Origin: Mesorhizobium wenxiniae
GTDB taxonomy: Bacteria > Pseudomonadota > Alphaproteobacteria > Rhizobiales > Rhizobiaceae
DNA length: 64,000 nucleotides
NCBI RefSeq assembly: GCF_002284535.1
Contig: NZ_NPKH01000023.1
Location: forward strand, 341,767-405,766
Reading direction: 5' to 3'
Of the stretch, positions 32,557-39,654 are shown piece after piece (position 1 is the first letter of the stretch; each line of letters starts with the position of its first letter). The translations under genes were made by a program, and so were the position numbers. The notes below the pieces were generated by a model. That model was not told where the DNA came from. It ran no database searches and worked only from the letters and a program-made list of their open reading frames with translations.

Positions 32557-33336
32557 TCAGTTGTCGAGCAGGCGGAAATGCGCGGCGCGAACGACGGCCT
32601 GCGTGCGGTTCCTGGCGCCCAGCTTCCTGGCGGCGGCGGTGAGGTGCATGACGACCGTAGGAATCGAGCGCCCGATGACGCGCGAGATCTCCTTGGCAGA
32701 GAGGCCATGTGCCGAATGGCGGAGACACTCGCGCTCGCGCGCAGTCAACGACGGCAGGAGCGGACTGAGAGCCGATCGGTCGTAGAGGGCGTAGGCCGTG
32801 TCGTGGAAGACATGCGCCAGCAAGCTAAAGCGCGCGATGGTTCCCGCATCCCGATCTACCATCTCGTCCGCGCCGAGGCGGATGCCGGTAACCGTGGCAT
32901 AGCCGCCGCGCGGCATGTGGATAGGGATCGTGACGCCGCTAGTGAGGTCGCGCTCGCGCAGATAGCGCGCAACGGGTTCCGTAGTCTCGTCGAGGAGCGC
33001 GCCTATCTCGGTGTCGATCTCCTTGTCGTAGCTCCAGGCGAAGGGGGTGGAGCTGCGCGCCGCCACGATCTGCACCGGATCGATGCGGAAGTAACCTCGA
33101 TCGCACCAATAGTCGCGCATGTCGTCATCGATGTTACGCAGCTTGAGCATCGACGGGATCATGATAGCGCCGTCGAGATCGTACGGGATGGGCGTGTAGT
33201 CATAGACCAGCGCGTCGTAGCCTAGGCCGGACAGCGCGGCGAACGCCTCGTCGATGCAGTCGTCCAAGGTGCCATGGCGCGTGAAACGCCGCCTGATCGT
33301 TGTGATTTCGTCCAGCATGAGCTCTTCCGCCGACAT
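32557..33336 (-). CDS. LuxR-family regulator, plant-responsive 'solo' type
   Basis: A 259-residue quorum-sensing-type regulator: an autoinducer-binding domain (about 1-180) and a LuxR helix-turn-helix (about 195-255; LTARERECLRHSAHGLSAKEI, then RSIPTVVMHLTAAARKLGARNRTQAV). In the ligand pocket, aligned on DPV, the residues at TraR Trp57 and Tyr61 are Met73 and Trp77. Asp86, Pro87, Trp101 and Gly134 (TraR 70, 71, 85, 113) are kept. The Met/Trp pair marks the OryR/PsoR/NesR/PipR group, which answers plant-derived compounds instead of acyl-homoserine lactones. No luxI gene is in the window. The ATG at 33336 is favoured; GTG at 33351 and ATG at 33318 are alternatives. Divergent from the hydrolase gene it probably controls. 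Confidence 0.88.
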   Translation of the reverse strand: MSAEELMLDEITTIRRRFTRHGTLDDCIDEAFAALSGLGYDALVYDYTPIPYDLDGAIMIPSMLKLRNIDDDMRDYWCDRGYFRIDPVQIVAARSSTPFAWSYDKEIDTEIGALLDETTEPVARYLRERDLTSGVTIPIHMPRGGYATVTGIRLGADEMVDRDAGTIARFSLLAHVFHDTAYALYDRSALSPLLPSLTARERECLRHSAHGLSAKEISRVIGRSIPTVVMHLTAAARKLGARNRTQAVVRAAHFRLLDN

Positions 33337-33368
33337 CCTCCCGGACCCCACCCTATCACTTCTTATAG

Positions 33369-33398
33369 CTGACGCACTCCCAACGTTTCGCTTAAAAT
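33369..33398 (+). promoter_or_regulatory. candidate promoter of the pip-transporter operon
   Basis: CTGACG (33369-33374), 18 bases, then TAAAAT (33393-33398), 38 bases before the hydrolase start. Reasonable for a sigma-70-type promoter. I looked for the roughly 20-bp lux-type inverted repeat expected for a LuxR target in 33337-33435 and did not find a convincing one. Confidence 0.35.
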
Positions 33399-33435
33399 AT
33401 GAGCATGCCTAAAAGCTGTGCATTCGGAGCGTATC

Positions 33436-34326
33436 ATGTGGCGTGAGATGGCGGCCGACGATCGCATCGAGGTAAATGTCGACGGCTTTAAGGTCGTCGC
33501 CTACAGCTTCGGCTCCAGCACCGAGACGGTGTTCTGCCTCAACGGCGGGCCTGGCCTGGCCTGCGACTACCTTCGCGAATCGCACTCCTGCCTGGTAGAC
33601 CATGGATACAGGGTCGTGGCGTTCGACCAGCTTGGCACCGGCGCCTCCGACCGGCCGACGGACACCTCGTTGTGGACTATCGCGCGCTACGTCGAGGAAA
33701 CCGAGACGGTGCGCAAGACGCTGGGACTCGGCAATGTACACATGATGGGTCATTCCTGGGGCGGCTGGCTGGCGATCGACTATGCGCTTGCCTACCAGGA
33801 GAACCTGCAGACGTTGATCCTCGAGGATACCGTCGCCGACATGCCGCATCTTGTTCTGGAACTGGAACGCCTGCGCGCTTCGCTGGGACCCGAGACTGTA
33901 TCGATGATGCAGAAGCACGAGGCGCAGGGAACATACGATCATCCGGAATACATGGCGGCGGTGACGATCCTCAACTACCGACATGTCTGCCGCCTGCCCG
34001 AATGGCCGGCGCCGGTGCGCCGCTCGCTCGACGACTGGAACATGGGACCCTACGCGACCATGCAAGGTCCGAACGAGTTTCTCTACATCGGCAATCTCAA
34101 GGACTGGAACCGGGTGCCCGACCTGCCCAGGATCAAGGTGCCGGTGCTGATCACGCATGGCGAGCACGACGAACTGACACCTGCCTGTGGTCTGCGCATG
34201 AAGCTTGGCCTGCCGCAGTCGGAGTTGCACATCATCCCGAATGCGAGTCACATGCCCTTCTACGAGAACCCAGCTGCATACTATCCGATCCTTTTAGGGT
34301 TCCTCTCGCGCAACAAGGCAGGCTGA
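33436..34326 (+). CDS. pip: proline-iminopeptidase-family alpha/beta hydrolase
   Basis: A 296-residue alpha/beta hydrolase of the prolyl aminopeptidase family (S33): oxyanion-loop NGGPG (36-40), nucleophile Ser107 in GHSWGG, Asp245 in HGEHDELTPA and His272 in ASHMPF. Such enzymes cleave N-terminal proline or small amides. The start at 33436 follows GGAG by six bases and fits the family better than the ATG at 33418. A pip gene beside a LuxR solo is the hallmark of the PAB/PipR systems, where it is the regulated target and may process the signal. The permease gene follows after 51 bases. Confidence 0.88.
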   Translation: MWREMAADDRIEVNVDGFKVVAYSFGSSTETVFCLNGGPGLACDYLRESHSCLVDHGYRVVAFDQLGTGASDRPTDTSLWTIARYVEETETVRKTLGLGNVHMMGHSWGGWLAIDYALAYQENLQTLILEDTVADMPHLVLELERLRASLGPETVSMMQKHEAQGTYDHPEYMAAVTILNYRHVCRLPEWPAPVRRSLDDWNMGPYATMQGPNEFLYIGNLKDWNRVPDLPRIKVPVLITHGEHDELTPACGLRMKLGLPQSELHIIPNASHMPFYENPAAYYPILLGFLSRNKAG

Positions 34327-34377
34327 TGCAGGCAGAATGCAGGGGAAAGGGAGCGGACGGGGAAACACCTCAGGGCC

Positions 34378-35316
34378 ATGCACCGCTATAAGTTCGTTCT
34401 ATACCGTCCGCTTCAGTTCCTACCGGTGCTGTTCGGCATCAGCGTGATCACGTTCATCCTTGTCCGGCTGATCCCCGGCGACCCCGCTCGCGTTCTGCTC
34501 GGCACCCGCGCCACCCCCGAAGCGATCGCCCGCATCCGCGCGCAGTACGGCCTCGATGAGTCCATGCTCGCCCAGTATTTCTACTTCCTGCGCAACCTCG
34601 CGGACGGCGAGATGGGGCGCTCGATCCTCTACAAGATCGATGTGCTGAAGCTGATCGCCACGCGCATCGAGCCCACTCTGACGCTGGTGCTTTGCAGCGT
34701 TGTGCTGTCGGTATTGATCGCCGTGCCGGTGGCGGCGATCGCGGCGCGCAATCAGGGCAGGCTGGCGGACCAAGTTATCCGCATCGTTTCCACCTTCGGC
34801 ATCGGCTTCCCGCCCTTCTGGCTCGGCCTGATGCTGATCATCCTGTTCAGCGTCGAACTCGCCATTCTCCCGGTGTCCGGTTACGGCAACACGCTTTCTG
34901 AAAAGCTTGCACATCTCGTGCTGCCGAGCCTCACTGTCTCGCTGTCGCTGTCGACCGTTCTGGCGCGCAGCTTGCGTGCGGCGATGGTCGAAGGCTTGAG
35001 GTCCGACGTGGCGACTGCCGCGCGCGCGCGCGGCATGCCGGAGAGCATCGTGTTCTGGCGCCACGTGCTGCCAAATTCGTTGGTGCCGACCGTCAACCTT
35101 CTCGCCGTAAACATCGGTTGGCTGATCGGCGGCACCGTCGTGGTGGAGACCGTCTTCGCGCTGCCCGGCATGGGCCAGCTGCTGGTGCGCGCCATCTTCT
35201 CGCGCGACTACATGGTCGTGCAGGGCGTGGCGATGGTCTTCGCCTGCGCCACCGTGCTGATCAACTTCCTGGCTGACATCGTCACGGTGGCTCTCGATCC
35301 GAGGGTGAAGCTGTGA
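34378..35316 (+). CDS. peptide ABC transporter permease (DppB type)
   Basis: A 312-residue inner-membrane permease: N-terminal FLPVLFGISVITFILVRLIPGDPAR, the periplasmic segment RATPEAIARIRAQYGLDES typical of DppB/OppB, six helices, and the coupling motif SDVATAARARGMPESIVFWRHVLPNSLVPTV (EAA loop). It ends in a 4-base GTGA overlap with the second permease. Part of the pip operon. Confidence 0.92.
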   Translation: MHRYKFVLYRPLQFLPVLFGISVITFILVRLIPGDPARVLLGTRATPEAIARIRAQYGLDESMLAQYFYFLRNLADGEMGRSILYKIDVLKLIATRIEPTLTLVLCSVVLSVLIAVPVAAIAARNQGRLADQVIRIVSTFGIGFPPFWLGLMLIILFSVELAILPVSGYGNTLSEKLAHLVLPSLTVSLSLSTVLARSLRAAMVEGLRSDVATAARARGMPESIVFWRHVLPNSLVPTVNLLAVNIGWLIGGTVVVETVFALPGMGQLLVRAIFSRDYMVVQGVAMVFACATVLINFLADIVTVALDPRVKL

Positions 35317-36161
35317 GCGAGCCCTTGGTCGCGCCCGCGCTCGGCCGGAAGGGCCGCTTTCGCCGCCGCGGTACGCTGGCGGCCGGCGCCTTCCTGCTTG
35401 GGGCGTTCGTCGTCCTCGCGCTCGGCGCGCCGCTGATCGCGCCCTACGATCCGATCACCCAGGACGCGACAGCACGGCTCCAGGGGCCGTCCTGGCTGCA
35501 CCCGTTCGGGACCGACAATTTCGGCCGCGACATCCTCTCGCGCGTCATCTGGGGCACGCGCATCGACCTCAAGATCGCCGTCATCGGCGTTATCTTTCCC
35601 TTTCTCATCGGCACCACGTTGGGCACGGTAGCCGGTTTCTTCGGCGGGATAGTCGACGCCATCTTCATGCGGCTGGTGGACATCATCCTGGCCTTCCCGT
35701 TCCTGGTATTGATGCTGTCGATCATTGCGATCCTGGGGCCGGGCCTGGCCAGTTTTTACATCGCCATGGCCCTCGTCGGCTGGGTTTCCTACGCGCGGCT
35801 CATCCGCGCCCAGATGCTCGTGCTCAAGAACCACGACTACGCGGTTGCGGCGGTCAGCCTTGGCTTCAGCCGCATGCGCATCATGTTCCGTCACCTCCTG
35901 CCCAATGCCGCTGCCGGCTCGGTCGTCTTCGCGATGTCCGACGCGGTCCTCGTCCTGCTGAATGGCTCGGCCATTAGCTATCTCGGGCTGGGCGTGCAGC
36001 CGCCAGTCGCGGAGTGGGGCGTGATGGTGGCGGAAGGCCAAGCCTTCGTCACCACCGCGTGGTGGATTACACTGTTCCCGGGGCTCGCGATCGTGACGCT
36101 CGCCTTCGCCTTTAGCATGATCGGCGACGGGCTGGCCGATTTGTTCGGGGTTCACGAGTGA
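35313..36161 (+). CDS. peptide ABC transporter permease (DppC type)
   Basis: A 282-residue partner permease with the DppC/OppC N-terminus (GAFLLGAFVVLALGAPLIAPYDPITQ), the segment LHPFGTDNFGRDILSRVIWGTRIDL, six helices, and EAA-loop sequence AVAAVSLGFSRMRIMFRHLLPNA. It starts at GTG 35313 overlapping the first permease and overlaps the ATPase gene by 4 bases, so stoichiometric translation is likely. Confidence 0.92.
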   Translation: MSEPLVAPALGRKGRFRRRGTLAAGAFLLGAFVVLALGAPLIAPYDPITQDATARLQGPSWLHPFGTDNFGRDILSRVIWGTRIDLKIAVIGVIFPFLIGTTLGTVAGFFGGIVDAIFMRLVDIILAFPFLVLMLSIIAILGPGLASFYIAMALVGWVSYARLIRAQMLVLKNHDYAVAAVSLGFSRMRIMFRHLLPNAAAGSVVFAMSDAVLVLLNGSAISYLGLGVQPPVAEWGVMVAEGQAFVTTAWWITLFPGLAIVTLAFAFSMIGDGLADLFGVHE

Positions 36162-37834
36162 TCGCGGCGCTGCTCAAGGTCACCGACCTGACGGTCGTCC
36201 ATGACGGTGACGGCGGGGAGCGTACCCTGCTTGATGCCGTGTCGCTCGATCTCGCCCCGGGAGAAGTCCTCGGGCTGGTCGGCGAGAGCGGGTCGGGCAA
36301 GAGCCTGCTCTGCCGCTCACTCGTCAGGCTGCTGCCATCGAGCCGGCTCAGGATCAGCGGTGGCTCGATCACACTTTCCGGGCGTGAGCTGACGACCGCG
36401 CCGGAAGCCGAGATGCTCGCGGTGCGCGGCGGTGAAATCGGCATGATCTTTCAGAATCCGAGCAGCCATCTCGACCCGGTCATGAGGATCGGCGACCAGA
36501 TCACCGAGGGCATCCGCTTTCACCAGCGGCTGGACGCCAAGGCGGCGCGCGCCGCGGCGGTGGATATCCTCGCCCAGGTCGGGTTTCCGGATCCGGCTCG
36601 GCAATACGATAGCTACCCGCATGAATTCTCCGGCGGCATGCGCCAGCGCGCCATGATCGGCGCGGCGCTATCGAGCAATCCCAGGATCCTGATCGCCGAC
36701 GAGCCGACGACGGCACTCGACGTGACGATACAGGCGCAGATCCTGCGGCTTCTGATGGACATCCGCGCCAGGCGTGGACTCTCGGTGATCCTGGTCACCC
36801 ACGATCTCGGCATCGTCGCCCAAGTCTGCGACCGCATCGCGGTGATGTGGCAAGGTCGACTGGTGGAGATTGGAGAGAAGCGCGGTCTGCTTGCGGCGCC
36901 GGCGCATGCCTACACCCGTTCGCTGATCGCCAGTCATCCCTCGCTGCCGGAGGAGGACATGCCGGCAAAGGCTGAGAAGCTCCGGGCACCCGGAGCGGTG
37001 CCGGTGGTCGATATCGAGAAGCTGCACGTGCGCTTCGCCACGGGCGGCCTGTTCCGGCGAGGCGCGGTTGATGCAGTCAATGGGGTCACACTCCGTGTCA
37101 TGCCGGGCGAAACGGTCGGCATTGTCGGAGAATCCGGAAGCGGCAAGAGCACTCTGGCGCGCGCCGTCCTTGGACTTACGCCGGTCTCGTCAGGCACGAT
37201 ACGGTTCGATGGTGCGGACATCGCATCGGGCCGCGCAGTCCTCGGCATGCTGCGACGTCAAACCGCCATGGTTTTCCAGGACCCCTACAACGCGCTCAAT
37301 CCTCATCTTACCGTTGGCAAGATGCTGGCGGAGGTCCTGCGGGTACAGGGCAAGATCGAGACCGCGCAAATTCCGGCACGCTGCGGCGAACTGCTCGACC
37401 TGGTCGGCTTGGGGCGCGCGTTCCTCGACCGCAAGCCGCGCTCGATGAGCGGCGGCCAATGCCAGCGGGCCGGCATAGCTCGCGCGCTCGCCGTCGACCC
37501 GAAACTTATCATTGCGGACGAGTGCGTGGCCGCCCTCGACGTCACTATCCAGGCGCAGATCGTGGAGTTGTTCCGCGAACTGGTGGAACGTATGTCGCTC
37601 ACGCTGCTATTTATCGCCCACGATCTCGCAATCGTTCGCAATCTCTGCCAGCGTGTTGTGGTGATGCACCGCGGCGTGGTCGTCGAGGAAGGTCGGTCGG
37701 AGGAAGTGTTCTCCCGGCCGAAGCATGCCTACACCGCCGCGCTGATTGCCGCCGTTCCGCATATCGATCCGGACAAGCCGCTGCTTGCTCCCTCGAAGAT
37801 GGCGACCCCGCAGGCCGACGGGGTCGCAAACTGA
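36158..37834 (+). CDS. fused double ATPase of the peptide ABC transporter (DppD-DppF)
   Basis: A 558-residue protein with two complete ABC ATPase domains. Each has a Walker A (GESGSGKSLL near 48; GESGSGKSTL near 327), a Q-loop, a signature (FSGGMRQRA; MSGGQCQRA), Walker B (ILIADEPTTALD; LIIADECVAALD) and the C-terminal DppD/F-type extension (PAHAYTRSLIASHP; PKHAYTAALIAAVPH). In the second Walker B the usual EP reads EC, which keeps the catalytic Glu. In most operons these are separate genes; the fusion forces a fixed heterodimer. Starts at GTG 36158 inside the previous gene's end. Confidence 0.92.
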   Translation: MIAALLKVTDLTVVHDGDGGERTLLDAVSLDLAPGEVLGLVGESGSGKSLLCRSLVRLLPSSRLRISGGSITLSGRELTTAPEAEMLAVRGGEIGMIFQNPSSHLDPVMRIGDQITEGIRFHQRLDAKAARAAAVDILAQVGFPDPARQYDSYPHEFSGGMRQRAMIGAALSSNPRILIADEPTTALDVTIQAQILRLLMDIRARRGLSVILVTHDLGIVAQVCDRIAVMWQGRLVEIGEKRGLLAAPAHAYTRSLIASHPSLPEEDMPAKAEKLRAPGAVPVVDIEKLHVRFATGGLFRRGAVDAVNGVTLRVMPGETVGIVGESGSGKSTLARAVLGLTPVSSGTIRFDGADIASGRAVLGMLRRQTAMVFQDPYNALNPHLTVGKMLAEVLRVQGKIETAQIPARCGELLDLVGLGRAFLDRKPRSMSGGQCQRAGIARALAVDPKLIIADECVAALDVTIQAQIVELFRELVERMSLTLLFIAHDLAIVRNLCQRVVVMHRGVVVEEGRSEEVFSRPKHAYTAALIAAVPHIDPDKPLLAPSKMATPQADGVAN

Positions 37835-37864
37835 AACCAAAGGCAAACCAGAAGGGGAATACCG

Positions 37865-39382
37865 ATGTTAAGAAGCAAATGGATGCGCATCGGCTTGGTC
37901 ACCGTTATGACCAGCCTGTCCCTGGGGGCGACGCTGGCAGAAGCAGCCGGCGTACTCACGATTGGCCGGCGCGAAGACTCGACCACCTTCGATCCGATCA
38001 AGACCGCCCAGAACATCGACCTGTGGGTGTTCGCCAACGTCTACGACGTGCTGATCCGCGTCGACAAGACGGGCACCAAGCTGGAGCCCGGTCTCGCCGA
38101 GAGTTGGGAGGTCAGTCCGGACGGCCTCACCTATACGCTCAAGCTGCGCGACGCGAAGTTCTCGGACGGCTCCGACCTGACGGCCGACGACGTGGTGTTC
38201 AGCCTCACCCGCATCAGGGATGACGAGGGCTCGCTGTGGGCGGATCCTTTCAAGGTGATGGATGCGGTCGAGGCAACCGATCCAAAGACCGTCACGATCA
38301 AACTCAAGCAGGCGACCGCGCCGTTCCTGGCGACGCTGGCCTTCCCGATCGCCTCGGTTCTTTCCAAGAAGGGCTTCGAGACGCTCGGTCCGGAGAAATA
38401 TGCCGAAACACCCATCGGCTCTGGCGCCTTTACCATCACGGAATGGAGGCGCGGCGACCGTGTCATCCTGGCGAAAAACCCGCATTTCTGGGAGGCCGAT
38501 CGTGTCAGCCTCGACGGCGTCGAGTGGATCTCCGTGCCGGACGATAACACCCGCATGCTGAACGTGCAGGCCGGCCAGCTCGACACCGCGATCTTTGTGC
38601 CGTTCTCACGCGTCGCCGAACTGCAGAAGGATTCCAACCTCACCGTCCATCTCGACCCGTCGACCCGCGAGGATCACCTGCTGATTAACCACGAGCATGG
38701 CGCGCTGGCGAAGAAGGAGGTGCGGCAGGCCCTCGACATGGCCATCGACGAGCAGGCTGTGGTCGACACGGTGACGTTCGGCTACGGCGAGGTCGCAAAC
38801 TCCTACGTCCCGAAGGGCGCGCTCTATTATTACGCCGACAATCTCAAGCGGCCCTACGATCCGGAAAAGGCCAAGCAGATGCTGGCCGACGCCGGGGCCT
38901 CGGACCTGACGCTCAACTACGTCGTGCGGGCCGGCGACGAGATCGTCGAGCAGACCGCCGTGCTGCTGCAGCAGCAGCTCGCCAAAGCCGGAGTCACCGT
39001 CCAAATCCAGAAGGTCGACCCGAGCCAGGAATGGGACATGCTGGTGGCCGGCGACTATGACGTCTGTGTCAACTACTGGACCAACGACATCCTCGACCCA
39101 GACCAGAAGACCACCTTCGTTCTCGGCCACGACGCGAACATGAATTACATGACCCGCTACAACAACGAGAAGGTCAAGGAGCTGGTCGCGGCGGCGCGCA
39201 TCGAGATGGATCCGGCCAAGCGCGAGCAAATGTACACCGATCTGCAGAAGATGGCCAAAGAGGACGTCAACTGGATCGATCTGTACTACAGCCCGTTCAT
39301 CAACGTCTCGCGTAATAACATCGAGAACTTCTACCAGAATCCGCTGGGCCGGTTCTTTCTGGAAGACGTGGTCAAGAACTAG
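37865..39382 (+). CDS. ABC transporter substrate-binding protein, family 5 (peptide/opine)
   Basis: A 505-residue periplasmic solute-binding protein. Signal peptide residues 1-28 (MRIGLVTVMTSLSLGATLAEAAG, cut after AEA). The family-5 signature follows: LEPGLAESWEVSPDGLTYTLKLRDAKFSDGSDLTADDVVFSL. The ligand-domain segments are full length to the end (FINVSRNNIENFYQNPLGRFF). The start has a good GAAGGGGA leader. Last gene of the pip operon. In PipR-type systems the corresponding protein delivers the plant signal to the transporter. Confidence 0.92.
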   Translation: MLRSKWMRIGLVTVMTSLSLGATLAEAAGVLTIGRREDSTTFDPIKTAQNIDLWVFANVYDVLIRVDKTGTKLEPGLAESWEVSPDGLTYTLKLRDAKFSDGSDLTADDVVFSLTRIRDDEGSLWADPFKVMDAVEATDPKTVTIKLKQATAPFLATLAFPIASVLSKKGFETLGPEKYAETPIGSGAFTITEWRRGDRVILAKNPHFWEADRVSLDGVEWISVPDDNTRMLNVQAGQLDTAIFVPFSRVAELQKDSNLTVHLDPSTREDHLLINHEHGALAKKEVRQALDMAIDEQAVVDTVTFGYGEVANSYVPKGALYYYADNLKRPYDPEKAKQMLADAGASDLTLNYVVRAGDEIVEQTAVLLQQQLAKAGVTVQIQKVDPSQEWDMLVAGDYDVCVNYWTNDILDPDQKTTFVLGHDANMNYMTRYNNEKVKELVAAARIEMDPAKREQMYTDLQKMAKEDVNWIDLYYSPFINVSRNNIENFYQNPLGRFFLEDVVKN

Positions 39383-39403
39383 ACTTGTCAACGAAGCCAC
39401 GGG

Positions 39404-39420
39404 ACGCCGCTCTGCGGCGT
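39404..39420 (+). terminator. weak hairpin after the transporter operon
   Basis: A 7-bp stem ACGCCGC/GCGGCGT with a TCT loop, 22 bases after the binding-protein stop. It is followed by TCCGCCC with no T-run, so it may slow polymerase or stabilise the 3' end, but does not look like a full intrinsic terminator. Confidence 0.4.
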
Positions 39421-39654
39421 TCCGCCCAACCCTGACAGCACGTTTGGCGTGCCGCCCGTCTCACCGCGTGTCGTTTGTTGGGACAGGTGAGCGATCTGCT
39501 GCTGTCGCTATTTCCGCTTTCTGACAGTTCCGCGCTGATTGCGGACGGTCCGTACTCGGCCCCTGAGCGGTCCTACGGCTCCGGTACCAAGCTTCATGTG
39601 TGGATGCCCCCGTTGATGCAGATTTTGACCACAAACTATAGAATTGCTGCTGGG

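Noticed and set aside
33337..33435. lux-type box upstream of the pip gene
   Set aside because: Only short, weak inverted repeats (for example CTAT/ATAG and GCA/TGC arms) were found, not an 18-20 bp dyad.
35208..36155. 315-codon minus-strand frame opposite the DppC-type permease
   Set aside because: Low-complexity Glu/Asp/Arg/Gln shadow of a clear permease gene.
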